The notes under the pieces: generated by a model | The model's input: the letters and a program-made list of their open reading frames with translations, nothing else | Database searches by the model: none | What the model was told of the DNA's origin: nothing | Part shown: piece by piece, positions 1-8,275 of the stretch | Position numbering within the stretch: the first letter of the stretch is position 1 | Layout: every line of letters begins with the position of its first letter | Position numbers and translations under genes: made by a program | From: Bradyrhizobium genosp. L | GTDB taxonomy: Bacteria > Pseudomonadota > Alphaproteobacteria > Rhizobiales > Xanthobacteraceae | Length of the DNA: 64,000 nucleotides | Direction of reading: 5' to 3' | NCBI RefSeq assembly: GCF_015624485.1 | Contig: NZ_CP061378.1 | Coordinates: 2,294,001-2,358,000, forward strand

Positions 1-516
1 GCGCGCCATGTCGTGGTCGCGCTCGGCCCGTGGTCGGCCGAGCTGTTGCAGCCGCTCGGCTATCGCGTGCCGCTGGCGTTCGAGCGCGGCTATCACCAGC
101 ATTTCGTGCCGAACCCGGCGCGCAAATTGCTGCGTCCGATCCATGATGCGGAAGGCAGCTTCCTGATGACGCCGATGGAGCAGGGCATTCGCGTCACCAG
201 CGGCGTCGAGCTCACCGCGCGCGATGCGCCGTCGAATTTCGCGCAGCTCGAGGCGGTGGTGCCGATGGCGCGCAGCGTGGTCGAGTTCGGCGATGCCACA
301 GGCGAGCGCTGGCGCGGCGCGCGGCCGACCCTGCCCGACAGCCTGCCGATGATCGGCGCGGCGCCGCGGCATCGCGGCCTCTGGCTCGCCTTCGGCAACC
401 AGCACATCGGCTTCACCACCGGCCCCGGCACGGGCGCCGCAATCGCGGCGATGATCGACGGCGCCGCGCCGCCGTTCGATGCGCGCGCATTCGCGCCCTC
501 CCGCTATATCGCGTGA
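1..516 (+). CDS. FAD-dependent oxidoreductase, D-amino acid dehydrogenase (DadA)-like, C-terminal part
   Basis: The frame is open from base 1, so the gene begins outside the window; only about 171 C-terminal residues are present. The region RPTLPDSLPMIGAAP followed by a Gly-rich stretch (GFTTGPGTGAA) is the usual FAD-contacting C-terminus of DadA/DAO-type flavoenzymes, which oxidise amino acids to 2-oxoacids. The N-terminal Rossmann motif is outside the window, so the substrate cannot be judged. An amino-acid ABC permease follows 67 bp downstream on the same strand, which fits amino-acid uptake plus oxidation. A glycine or sarcosine oxidase-like member of the same family is the main alternative. 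Confidence 0.8.
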   Translation, partial: ARHVVVALGPWSAELLQPLGYRVPLAFERGYHQHFVPNPARKLLRPIHDAEGSFLMTPMEQGIRVTSGVELTARDAPSNFAQLEAVVPMARSVVEFGDATGERWRGARPTLPDSLPMIGAAPRHRGLWLAFGNQHIGFTTGPGTGAAIAAMIDGAAPPFDARAFAPSRYIA

Positions 517-583
517 CTCGCGTTCGTCCGCCTGCGATGCTGGCGCATCACATGGGCCGGGATTCCGAGAGCAGAGGGGCAGG

Positions 584-1252
584 ATGAACTACGTCTGGGA
601 TTTTGGAATCCTCACGAAGTACAGCCATCTGTTCTGGCTCGGGCTCGGCTGGACCATCGCCTACACGATCGGCACCATCATCCTCGGCACATTGATCGGC
701 CTGGTCGTCGGCATGCTGCGGCTGCGCCGCATTCCCGTCATCGACTGGCTGCTGATCGGCTATATCGAGACGTTCCGCTGCACGCCGCTCTTGGTGCAGA
801 TCATCTGGTTCTACTACGCGTTTCCGGTCGTGATCGGCGTCAACATCCCCGCGCACGTCGCGGCGGTCAGCGTGCTCTCGCTCTATGGCGGCGCGTTCTA
901 TGCCGAGATCGTGCGCGGCTCGATCGAGAGCGTGCCGATCGGGCAGTGGGATGCCGCGAAGGCACTCGGCTTCCGCGGCTGGCGCCTGATGCGGCTCGTG
1001 ATCCTGCCGCAAGCGCTGAAGCCGATGATGGCGCCCTATGTCAACCAGTCGGTGACCCAGCTGAAGAACACCTCGCTGGTCTCGATCATCGCGGTGCCTG
1101 ACCTCGTCTACAACGCGACCCTGATCAATGCGGATACCTACCGGCCGCTCGAGGTCTACACCATCGTCGCGCTGATCTATTTCGCGATCCTGTTCCCGTC
1201 GACCTTGGTGGCAAGGCGGCTGGAGCGCGGGCTGACGTATGACAAGGTGTGA
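584..1252 (+). CDS. Polar amino-acid ABC transporter permease (HisM/GlnP family)
   Basis: A 222-residue inner-membrane protein with about five hydrophobic segments and a typical His/Glu/Gln permease EAA-like loop (ALGFRGWRLMRLVILPQA, about residues 125-142), where the ATPase docks. The family forms the translocation path of polar amino-acid importers. I chose the ATG at 584 because the transmembrane protein begins there (MNYVWDFG) and a purine-rich AGAGGGGCAGG lies just upstream; an earlier in-frame start would add 35 unrelated residues. A partner permease and ATPase are presumably upstream of the window. The candidate binding protein lies convergently at 1418-2296. Confidence 0.88.
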   Translation: MNYVWDFGILTKYSHLFWLGLGWTIAYTIGTIILGTLIGLVVGMLRLRRIPVIDWLLIGYIETFRCTPLLVQIIWFYYAFPVVIGVNIPAHVAAVSVLSLYGGAFYAEIVRGSIESVPIGQWDAAKALGFRGWRLMRLVILPQALKPMMAPYVNQSVTQLKNTSLVSIIAVPDLVYNATLINADTYRPLEVYTIVALIYFAILFPSTLVARRLERGLTYDKV

Positions 1253-1262
1253 TCTCTCCTCT

Positions 1263-1405
1263 CCCTCTCCCCGTTCTTACGGGGAGAGGGTTGGGGTGAG
1301 GGGCCTCGATCCGGTGAGCAGTTCGCGGTTGTTGAGCCGTGTGCCTCGCCCCTCGCCCGGATCGCGATGCGATCCGACCTCTCCCCGCAGAAGGACGGGG
1401 AGAGG
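1263..1405. repeat. Three palindromic elements between convergent genes
   Basis: A perfect 12-bp hairpin (CCCTCTCCCCGT / ACGGGGAGAGGG, 1263-1290), a perfect 8-bp dyad (CGGATCGC gat GCGATCCG, 1358-1376) and a related hairpin (CCTCTCCCCG / CGGGGAGAGG, 1378-1405) fill the gap between the convergent permease and binding-protein genes. They resemble dispersed intergenic palindromes of Bradyrhizobium. They could also end transcription from both sides, although no T-run follows the stems. Confidence 0.75.
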
Positions 1406-1417
1406 TGAAGAGCGCGG

Positions 1418-2296
1418 CTAGATACTCAACTCCACCGGCACATCCTCCGGCTTGACGCCCGCAAGCCCCAATCCCTTGACGAACCATTCGCGCATCTGGC
1501 CGATGCCGCGGTTGTAGTCGATCCACACCGAGAGGAAATCGCGCCAGCGCTTGTCCTGCTCGCGCCGCACCGCGGTGCCGCTCGCGATCGTCACCGAGGG
1601 CGAGGCGAGGATCTTGTAGGTGCCGAGGTTCGGATTCTTGGCGATCGCGGTCAGCCCGAGCACCAGCGCGTTGACGACGCAATCGACCCGCCCCGACGAC
1701 ATCTCCAGCATCACCTCGTCGCGCGACTTCAGCGACTTGATGGTCGCGTTCGGCGCAAAGCGCCGCGCCACCGCCTCGTTGGCCGAGCCGACGTCGACCG
1801 CGATCTTGACCTCGGGCTTGTTGATGTCGGCCCAGGTCTTGGCCTCCAGGCCCTTCTTCAGCATCGCGCCGAACGGATGCGGGAACACGAGGCTGGTGAA
1901 GTCGACCACCAGCGCGCGTTGCGGTGTCGGGTTGAGCGCGAAGCCGAGATCGATCTTGTTGGCCTGCAAGTCGAGGATGGAATTGCCGTAGGTCGATTCG
2001 ACATATTCCAGCTTGACGTCGAGCAGCTTGGCGAGGTCGTTGGCCATCTCGATCGAGAAGCCTGACCAGGTGCCGGTGGCGAGGTCCTTGTTGAAATAGG
2101 GCAGCTCACCCGGCAGCACCGCGATCCGCAGCACCTTGTTGGCGCGGATGCGGTCGAGCGTGTTGTCGGCCTGCGCTTGTGCTGCGGCCGGCGTCGCCAT
2201 CGCGGCCGCCAGCGCCGCGCCGCTGCCGATCCCGAGCGCATAACGCAGCGCATCGCGGCGATCTTCGGAAATTTTTACATCGTCGGATTGAGTCAA
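1418..2296 (-). CDS. Amino-acid ABC transporter substrate-binding protein (SBP_bac_3 family)
   Basis: A periplasmic solute-binding protein of 292 residues with an N-terminal export signal (residues about 14-40, hydrophobic core ending ATPAAAQAQA), followed by a family 3 fold: NKVLRIAVLPGELPYF, an ATGTWSGFSIEMANDLAKLL segment, and a C-terminal WFVKGLG helix. I prefer the TTG start at 2296: a GGGAGG sits six bases upstream and the product begins directly before the signal peptide. An ATG at 2353 would add 19 residues with no signal character. It is convergent with the permease at 584-1252 rather than co-directional, which is unusual if the two form one importer. Confidence 0.85.
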   Translation of the reverse strand: MTQSDDVKISEDRRDALRYALGIGSGAALAAAMATPAAAQAQADNTLDRIRANKVLRIAVLPGELPYFNKDLATGTWSGFSIEMANDLAKLLDVKLEYVESTYGNSILDLQANKIDLGFALNPTPQRALVVDFTSLVFPHPFGAMLKKGLEAKTWADINKPEVKIAVDVGSANEAVARRFAPNATIKSLKSRDEVMLEMSSGRVDCVVNALVLGLTAIAKNPNLGTYKILASPSVTIASGTAVRREQDKRWRDFLSVWIDYNRGIGQMREWFVKGLGLAGVKPEDVPVELSI

Positions 2297-2414
2297 GAGA
2301 GGCCTCCCTGCAGCAAATCGGGCAAGCCTAGCGTCGGCGTTCGGTGGCAGCAATACCGCCGGCCTGCGCCATTAGTAGGCGAGGCGGGGGTACGATTGCC
2401 TGTCCCTGCACCGT

Positions 2415-2502
2415 CGTCATGGCCGGGCTCGTCCCGGCCATCCACGTCTTCCCCGTGCGGCACACGAAGACGTGGATGCCCGGGACAAGCCCGGGCATGA
2501 CG
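2415..2502. repeat. Long imperfect inverted repeat (CGTCATGGCCGGG family)
   Basis: Arms of about 37 bp (left CGTCATGGCCGGGCTCGTCC..., right ...GGACAAGCCCGGGCATGACG) enclose a 14-base loop in the gap between PPK2 and the binding-protein gene. This is a dispersed repeat with no coding content. It lies just past the PPK2 stop and could fold into a very stable RNA hairpin. Confidence 0.8.
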
Positions 2503-2534
2503 CGTGACAGGAGCGCAGATCGCGTACGCCTCGA

Positions 2535-3467
2535 TCAATACCTTCCCGGCACATACATCTCCGGCGGGATCGGGCCGCGGTGGTAGTCGGGATTGTGCAC
2601 CCGCGGCGGCAGCACCACCGGCGTGTGGGTGACCGGCTGATAGGGGACCTGGCTCAGCAGATGCGAGATGCAGTTGAGCCGGGCGCGCTTCTTGTCGACG
2701 GCGTCGACGATCCACCAAGGCGAGTCCTGCAGGTGCGTGCGCTCCAGCATCGTCTCCTTGGCCTTGGTGTACTGCTCCCAGCGGCTGCGCGCCTGCACGT
2801 CCATCGGGCTCAGCTTCCACTGCTTCAGCGGATCCTGGATCCGCATCGTGAAGCGGAACTGCTGCTCGTCGTCGGTGATCGAGAACCAGTATTTTAAGAG
2901 GATGGTGCCGGAGCGGATCAGCATGCGCTCGAATTCCGGCACCGACTTGAAGAACTCCTCGTACTGCTCGTCGTTGCAGAACCCCATCACCTTCTCGACG
3001 CCGGCGCGGTTGTACCAGGAGCGGTCGAACAGCACGATCTCGCCGCCGGCCGGCAGATGCGAGACGTAGCGCTGGAAATACCATTGCGTGCGCTCGCGCT
3101 CGTTCGGCGCCGGCAGCGCAGCGATGCGGCAGATCCGCGGGTTGAGCCGCTGGGTGATGCGCTTGATGACGCCGCCCTTGCCGGCGGAATCGCGGCCCTC
3201 GAACAGCACCACGACCTTCTTCTTCTCGTGCTGCACCCAGTCTTGCAGTTTCACCAGCTCGCCCTGCAGCCGCAGCAGCTCGTGGAAATAGAACTTGCGG
3301 TCGAGCGCCGGCTTGCCGGTGCCTGTCTCGTGCTCGAGCTCGTCGAGGCGCATGTCGTCGAGCTCCAGCTCGAGCTCCTCGTCGAGGCTGTCGGCCATTT
3401 CCTGGTGGATGCGGGCGCGCAGCGCTTCGTCACGGGCGGCTTCGTCGGTCGGATTGGAGGCAGTCAT
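2535..3467 (-). CDS. ppk2: Polyphosphate kinase 2 family protein
   Basis: PPK2 enzymes move phosphate between polyphosphate and nucleotides, usually making GTP or ATP from NDPs. The 310-residue protein carries the Walker A GRDSAGKGG (about residues 91-99), the Walker B/lid region LFDRSWYNRAG and the C-terminal WKLSPMD...RTHLQDSPWWIVDAVDKKRARLN segments of one-domain PPK2. An acidic N-terminal stretch (EELELELDDMRLDELEHE, residues 30-47) precedes the catalytic domain. I chose ATG 3467 because the upstream 15 codons look unrelated; the ribosome site is weak (ACGGACC), so 3512 remains possible. It stands alone, divergent from the FAH gene. Confidence 0.93.
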   Translation of the reverse strand: MTASNPTDEAARDEALRARIHQEMADSLDEELELELDDMRLDELEHETGTGKPALDRKFYFHELLRLQGELVKLQDWVQHEKKKVVVLFEGRDSAGKGGVIKRITQRLNPRICRIAALPAPNERERTQWYFQRYVSHLPAGGEIVLFDRSWYNRAGVEKVMGFCNDEQYEEFFKSVPEFERMLIRSGTILLKYWFSITDDEQQFRFTMRIQDPLKQWKLSPMDVQARSRWEQYTKAKETMLERTHLQDSPWWIVDAVDKKRARLNCISHLLSQVPYQPVTHTPVVLPPRVHNPDYHRGPIPPEMYVPGRY

Positions 3468-3526
3468 GGAAGGTCCGTCTTTCAGTGTGTTAGATGGAGC
3501 GGACGGGAGCATTGACGGCCCATGTT

Positions 3527-3554
3527 ACCCGTGTGTGACATTGTCATGACGGGT
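3527..3554. promoter_or_regulatory. Nested dyad in the PPK2 / FAH intergenic region
   Basis: ACCCGT (3527-3532) and ACGGGT (3549-3554) are perfect inverted arms around a second perfect palindrome TGACA-T-TGTCA (3536-3546) with nearly the same centre. The position between divergent genes suggests a regulator-binding site, but no regulator can be assigned. A direct repeat of GCTAACAAG follows at 3579-3597. Confidence 0.4.
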
Positions 3555-3578
3555 GTTTCACGCAGGCCGCAGGACTGT

Positions 3579-3597
3579 GCTAACAAGCGCTAACAAG
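3579..3597 (+). repeat. Two direct GCTAACAAG repeats, one helical turn apart
   Basis: GCTAACAAG occurs at 3579-3587 and 3589-3597, a 10-bp period, just upstream of the AAGGAGA ribosome site of the FAH-family gene. Same-face repeats of this kind are often activator or repressor half-sites. Confidence 0.35.
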
Positions 3598-3614
3598 ATC
3601 AAAAGGAGACGCCG

Positions 3615-4787
3615 ATGATTTCGCTCACGCCCCAAGATGTCCTGCCGGAAGACGGCGCCAGCGGCACGCTGGTCGGGCGGGTCTGGCTGCCGCAGGCTGG
3701 CGGCCCGGCCGTTGTGGCGGTGCGCAATGACGGCGTGTTCGACGTCACCGCCCGGTTCCCGACTGTCAGCGCGCTCTGCGAGGAGGCGGACCCCGCCGCC
3801 GCGCTGCGCGCGACCAGGGGCGAACGGATCGGCGATCTCGCCGGCATCCTCGCCAACACGCCGCCCGACAGTCGCGACGCATCGAAACCGCATCTGCTTG
3901 CCCCGGTCGATCTTCAGGTGCTGAAGGCTGCGGGCGTCACCTTCGCGATCTCGATGCTGGAGCGCGTGATCGAGGAGCGGGCGCGCGGCAATCCGTCCTC
4001 GGCGGAAGCGATCCGCGCCGAGGTGGTGCGGCTGGTCGGCGACGATCTGTCGAAGCTGAAGCCCGGCTCCGACCAGGCGATGAAGCTGAAGCAGGTGCTG
4101 ATCGAGCAGAACGCCTGGAGCCAGTATCTCGAGGTCGGCATCGGCCCCGACGCCGAGGTCTTCACCAAGGCGCCGACGCTGTCGTCGGTCGGCACGGGCA
4201 TGGACGCCGGGCTGCATCCGAAGTCGACCTGGAACAATCCGGAGCCGGAGGTCGTGATGATCGTCTCGTCGGCCGGCAAGATCGTCGGCGCCGCGCTCGG
4301 CAACGACGTCAACCTCCGCGACTTCGAGGGCCGCTCGGCGCTGTTGCTGTCGAAGGCCAAGGACAACAACGCCTCCTGCGCGATCGGCCCGCTGCTGCGG
4401 CTGTTCGATGCGACCTTCTCGCTCGACGACGTCAGGAAGATGGATGTCGGCCTCACGGTGAAGGGCGCCGACGGCTTCGTGCTCGAAGGCCATTCCTCGA
4501 TCTCCAAGATCAGCCGCGACCCGACCGACCTGGTCGCCCAGACCATCGGCCCCGTGCACCAATACCCCGACGGATTTGCCCTCTTCCTCGGCACGATGTT
4601 CGCGCCGGTGAAGGACCGCGACGCCAAGGGCGAAGGCTTCACCCACAAGCGCGACGACATCGTCACCATCGCAGCCCCGCAGCTCGGCAAGCTCGTCAAC
4701 CGCATGCGCAGCAGCGACGAATGCGAGCATTGGACGTTTGGGGTGGGGGCGCTGATGAAGAATCTGGCGCAGCGGAAGCTGCTGTGA
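3615..4787 (+). CDS. Fumarylacetoacetate hydrolase family protein (possible 2-keto-3-deoxy sugar acid dehydratase)
   Basis: A 390-residue cytosolic protein of the FAH fold: the C-terminal half has the ALGNDVNLRDFEGRSALLLSK and AIGPLLRLFD segments typical of the family's metal site region. The start at 3615 follows AAGGAGA with good spacing. The length of about 390 matches the FAH-fold 2-keto-3-deoxypentonate dehydratases of oxidative pentose (Weimberg-type) pathways better than the shorter diketone hydrolases. Nearby lactonase, IlvD/Edd dehydratase and aldehyde dehydrogenase genes fit that role, where it would give 2-oxoglutarate semialdehyde. The fold is clear; the substrate is inference. 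Confidence 0.82.
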   Translation: MISLTPQDVLPEDGASGTLVGRVWLPQAGGPAVVAVRNDGVFDVTARFPTVSALCEEADPAAALRATRGERIGDLAGILANTPPDSRDASKPHLLAPVDLQVLKAAGVTFAISMLERVIEERARGNPSSAEAIRAEVVRLVGDDLSKLKPGSDQAMKLKQVLIEQNAWSQYLEVGIGPDAEVFTKAPTLSSVGTGMDAGLHPKSTWNNPEPEVVMIVSSAGKIVGAALGNDVNLRDFEGRSALLLSKAKDNNASCAIGPLLRLFDATFSLDDVRKMDVGLTVKGADGFVLEGHSSISKISRDPTDLVAQTIGPVHQYPDGFALFLGTMFAPVKDRDAKGEGFTHKRDDIVTIAAPQLGKLVNRMRSSDECEHWTFGVGALMKNLAQRKLL

Positions 4788-5046
4788 TCGATTGCCCGCC
4801 GGTCGCAGGGGCGCTCTGCCAAAATATCGAAAAACAACCCCATGCAAAGGAGCCGGCGGCTGTCGGCGTTCGAGATGGCGGCTTGACACGTCGGGCAACT
4901 CAGCGCTACTATTCCATTATTCCGAAGTTGTGCGGTACCCGCGCCGGTGATGACGGCGGTTGCCTCGCGAGCGGCTGACAACAATCTCGCCTTCGCCGGG
5001 ACGACGGCTAAATTTTGGCGCGTGCGAATCTGCCAACGAACGCCAT
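4788..5046. other. Intergenic region with one promoter-like element and no gene seen
   Basis: Between the convergent FAH and Lrp genes. A TTGACA (4883-4888) and TACTAT (4907-4912) separated by 18 bases look like a sigma-70 promoter reading rightwards, antisense to the Lrp gene, but no ORF or clear structured RNA follows. I saw no terminator with a T-run. Confidence 0.3.
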
Positions 5047-5508
5047 TCACACCGGCAGCGCCGTCGAATATTTCACCTGGCTCAGCGCAAAGCTCGACTC
5101 GATCGAGGCAATCCCGTCGAGCCTCGTCAGCTTGTTTTTCAGAAACGCCTCATACGACGAGAGGTCGGCGGCGACGACGCGCAGCAAATAGTCGCGGTTG
5201 CCGGTCATCAGGTAGCACTCCAGCACCTCGTCCCATTTGGAGATCGCGCGCGCGAAGCGGTTGAGGTCCTCCTCCTTCTGCCGGGCGAGCTTGATCGAGA
5301 TGAAGACGCTCACATGCAGTCCGAGCGATTTCTGGTCGACGGTCGCGATGTAGCGCGAGATCACGCCGCGCTCTTCGAGCAGCTTCACCCGGCGATGGCA
5401 GGGCGACACCGATAGCCCGACCTTGTCGGCGAGCTCCTGCATGGTCATGCGGCTGTCGGTCTGCAGCAGGCTCAGGATCTTGCGGTCGATGGCGTCGAGG
5501 GCAGGCAT
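5047..5508 (-). CDS. Lrp/AsnC family transcriptional regulator (MdeR-like by context)
   Basis: A 153-residue Lrp-type regulator: N-terminal helix-turn-helix (DAIDRKILSLLQTDSR, then MQELADKVGLSVSPCHRRVK, residues about 4-45) and a C-terminal RAM ligand-sensing domain containing the conserved LMTGNRDYLLRVVA strand. The ATG at 5508 starts the canonical domain; an upstream start would add 35 residues overlapping the divergent promoter. It is divergent from the AceE-like gene at 5640, with a 13-bp palindrome between them. The arrangement mirrors mdeR-mdeB of Pseudomonas putida, where the Lrp protein activates 2-oxobutyrate dehydrogenase E1. The ligand is probably an amino acid. Confidence 0.93.
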   Translation of the reverse strand: MPALDAIDRKILSLLQTDSRMTMQELADKVGLSVSPCHRRVKLLEERGVISRYIATVDQKSLGLHVSVFISIKLARQKEEDLNRFARAISKWDEVLECYLMTGNRDYLLRVVAADLSSYEAFLKNKLTRLDGIASIESSFALSQVKYSTALPV

Positions 5509-5540
5509 TGGGATGAACTCGCTGGTGGAGGCGGGATCAT

Positions 5541-5553
5541 GGGAATTTATCCC
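5541..5553. promoter_or_regulatory. Candidate Lrp-family operator GGGAATTTATCCC
   Basis: A palindrome with GGGA/TCCC arms and an A/T-rich centre lies between the divergent Lrp and AceE-like genes, 33 bp from the first start and 87 bp from the second. Lrp-family sites typically have this form of short GC arms around an A/T core. Assignment to the adjacent regulator is inference. Confidence 0.45.
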
Positions 5554-5639
5554 AATTTTTCCTGTGCTGTCGCGTGAAATTGAGATTTTCGCCGGCCCCC
5601 GCGGCTGTAACATCCGGCATTCCGCCTCGGAGCACCGCC

Positions 5640-8006
5640 ATGGCTATCGCGCCTGAACGCCTCGACATGCTGTCCGCTTTGGCCCGCAAGGTGCTGTGGC
5701 TGTCGTCATGGACCATCCATCACGCCAACCATGTCCGGCAAAACTCCGACGGACTGAAGGTCGGCGGCCATCAGGCCTCGTCGGCCTCGCTCGCCAACAT
5801 CATGTCGGCGCTTTATTTCTCGGTGCTGCGCCCGCAGGACCGCGTCGCGGTGAAACCGCATGCGAGCCCGGTGTTCCACGCGATCCAGTATCTGTACGGC
5901 CACCAGACCCGCGACAAGCTGGAAAACTTCCGCGGCTACAAGGGCGCGCAGTCCTATCCGTCGCGCACCAAGGATGTCGACGACGTCGATTTCTCCACCG
6001 GCTCGGTCGGCCTCGGTGTCGCGCAGACGCTGTTCGCTTCGCTGGTGCAGGACTACGTCAAGGCGCATGGCTGGATGAACGACCGGCCCGAGGGCCGCAT
6101 GATCGCGCTGGTCGGCGATGCCGAGATGGACGAGGGCAACATCTTCGAGGCGCTGCTCGAGGGCTGGAAGCACGGTCTGCGCAACACCTGGTGGGTGGTG
6201 GACTACAACCGCCAGTCGCTCGACGCCGTGGTGCGCGAGGGACTGTGGTCGAAGTTCGAGACCATGTTCCGCAATTTCGGCTGGGACGTGGTGATCGTGA
6301 AGTATGGCCGGCTGATGGATCAGGCGTTTGCCGAGCCCGGCGGCGAGGCGCTCAAGCGCTGGATCGACAATTGCCCGAACCAGATGTACGCGGCGCTGTG
6401 TTTTCAGGGCGGCGCCGCCTTCCGCAAACGCCTGCACGACGAGATCGGCGACCAGGGCCCGGTCACCGCGCTGATCGATCGCCGCAGCGACGACGAATTG
6501 CTGGCGCTGATGTCGAACCTCGGCGGCCACGACATGGCGAGCATGATCGAGGCGTTCGAGAAGATCGATCACGATCGTCCGGTCTGCTTCATCGCCTACA
6601 CCATCAAGGGCGTCGGCCTGCCGATGCAGGGCCACAAGGACAACCACGCCGGCCTGATGACCGTTGCGCAGATGGAGAAGTGGCGCGCCAGCCAGGACAT
6701 CCGCCCCGGTCACGAGTGGGACAAGTTCGAGGGCCTGGCGCAGGATCCCGCGAAGCTCGAAGCGTTCCTGAAGGACGCGCCGTTCAACCGCGAGGGACGC
6801 CGCCGGCTGTCGGCGCCCGAGATCGAGGTGCCGGAGCGGCTCGCATTCAAGGCCTCGGCGCAGATGTCGACCCAGCAGGGCTTTGGCCTCGTGCTGCACG
6901 AGCTCGCGCGCGGCGACAGCGCGCTGGCCTCGCGCATCGTCACGGTGTCGCCCGACGTCACTGTCTCGACCAATCTCGGCGCCTGGGTCAACCGCCGCGG
7001 CCTGTTTGCGAAAGCGGAGAACCACGACCTTTTCCGGCAGGAGAAGATCCCGTCGGCCTACACCTGGGAATATTCGCCGAAGGGCCAGCACCTCGAGCTC
7101 GGCATCGCCGAGATGAACCTGTTCATCGTGCTCTCGGCGCTCGGCCTGTCGCAGCAGATCAATGGCGCGCGGCTGCTGCCGGTCGGCACGCTCTACGATC
7201 CCTTCATCGAGCGCGGTCTCGATGCGCTCAACTACGCGTGCTACCAGGACGCCCGCTTCATGGTGGCGGCGACGCCGTCCGGCATCTCGTTGGCGCCGGA
7301 GGGCGGCGCGCATCAGTCGATCAAGACGCCCCTGATCGGGATGGGCCAGGACGGGCTCGCCTCGTTCGACCCGGCCTTCGTCGATGAACTTGCCGTGATC
7401 ATGGGCTGGGGATTCCAGCACATGCAGCGGGACGGCGCCGAGGGCGGCTCGGTGTATCTCAGGCTCTCGACCCGCACGCTGGAGCAGCCGCAGCGGATCA
7501 TGACGCCGGATTTGCAGCGCGACATCACCGACGGCGCCTACTGGATGCGCAAGCCGGGCCCGAATTGCGACCTGGTGATCGCCTATACCGGCACCGTCGC
7601 GCCGGAGGCGATCGAGGCGGTCGGGCTGATCGGCGAGAGCCATCGCGATGTCGGTTTACTGGCGGTGACCTCGGCCGACCGGCTCTATGCCGGTTGGTCC
7701 GCGGCGCGGAATTTGCGCCGGGATCGCCGCGGCGCGCAGCATTTGAGTCATATCGAACAGATGCTGGCGCCGCTCGGCCGCGACTGCGGCATCGTGACCG
7801 TGATCGACGGCCACCCGGGCGCGCTCGGCTGGCTCGGCAGCGTGCGCGGCCACAGGCTCGAGGCGCTCGGCGTCGAGCATTTCGGCCAGACCGGCACCAT
7901 CGGCGACCTCTACCGCCATTACGGCATCGACGCCAACGCCATCATCGATGCGGCCGAAAGCCTCACCGTCGGCGCGCCGGTGCGGCACCGGAAGATGGCG
8001 GTGTGA
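5640..8006 (+). CDS. AceE/MdeB-like 2-oxoacid dehydrogenase E1 (transketolase family)
   Basis: A 788-residue thiamin diphosphate enzyme with the layout of homodimeric pyruvate dehydrogenase E1 (AceE) but about 100 residues shorter. The ThDP motif runs GDAEMDEGN (residues 159-167) to N190; the transketolase-like pyrimidine domain lies about 430-620 (HLELGIAEMNLF) and a C-terminal domain follows. The start at 5640 has GGAG eight bases upstream. MdeB of P. putida, a 2-oxobutyrate dehydrogenase E1 in methionine breakdown, has this architecture and the same divergent Lrp regulator. No methionine gamma-lyase, E2 or E3 gene is in the window, so the E1 would need partners from elsewhere. The substrate remains inferred. 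Confidence 0.85.
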   Translation: MAIAPERLDMLSALARKVLWLSSWTIHHANHVRQNSDGLKVGGHQASSASLANIMSALYFSVLRPQDRVAVKPHASPVFHAIQYLYGHQTRDKLENFRGYKGAQSYPSRTKDVDDVDFSTGSVGLGVAQTLFASLVQDYVKAHGWMNDRPEGRMIALVGDAEMDEGNIFEALLEGWKHGLRNTWWVVDYNRQSLDAVVREGLWSKFETMFRNFGWDVVIVKYGRLMDQAFAEPGGEALKRWIDNCPNQMYAALCFQGGAAFRKRLHDEIGDQGPVTALIDRRSDDELLALMSNLGGHDMASMIEAFEKIDHDRPVCFIAYTIKGVGLPMQGHKDNHAGLMTVAQMEKWRASQDIRPGHEWDKFEGLAQDPAKLEAFLKDAPFNREGRRRLSAPEIEVPERLAFKASAQMSTQQGFGLVLHELARGDSALASRIVTVSPDVTVSTNLGAWVNRRGLFAKAENHDLFRQEKIPSAYTWEYSPKGQHLELGIAEMNLFIVLSALGLSQQINGARLLPVGTLYDPFIERGLDALNYACYQDARFMVAATPSGISLAPEGGAHQSIKTPLIGMGQDGLASFDPAFVDELAVIMGWGFQHMQRDGAEGGSVYLRLSTRTLEQPQRIMTPDLQRDITDGAYWMRKPGPNCDLVIAYTGTVAPEAIEAVGLIGESHRDVGLLAVTSADRLYAGWSAARNLRRDRRGAQHLSHIEQMLAPLGRDCGIVTVIDGHPGALGWLGSVRGHRLEALGVEHFGQTGTIGDLYRHYGIDANAIIDAAESLTVGAPVRHRKMAV

Positions 8007-8009
8007 GAT

Positions 8010-8115
8010 CGTCATTCCGGGGCGCGCGAAGCGCGAGCCCGGAATCCATCGGGCCGCGCAAACGGTGGTGAAATGGATTCCGGGCCTGCGCCAAGAGGCG
8101 CATCCCGGAATGACG
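8010..8115. repeat. Inverted repeat (CGTCATTCCGGG family)
   Basis: Left arm begins CGTCATTCCGGGGCGCGCG, right arm ends GCGCATCCCGGAATGACG; inner arms GGAATCCAT / ATGGATTCC also pair. It starts four bases after the AceE-like stop and fills the gap before the aldehyde dehydrogenase. No coding content. Confidence 0.8.
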
Positions 8116-8275
8116 GGGGAGCCTTGCCAGCCCCGCGCCTGCGACCTTATATCCCGTGGGTGCGCACGAGCCGCGCCCCGCATATGGCGGGTTCAATTCG
8201 CCCTGCTTTCGTGCAAGGATGCCTGCCGAACGCTTCCGTTCCCCTTATCCATACGCCCCGTACAAGAGGTTTCCG

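Noticed and set aside
5696..7387. 563-codon plus frame shifted relative to the AceE-like gene
   Set aside because: It lies within a fully motif-consistent ThDP enzyme in another frame and reads as an Arg/Gly-rich shadow.
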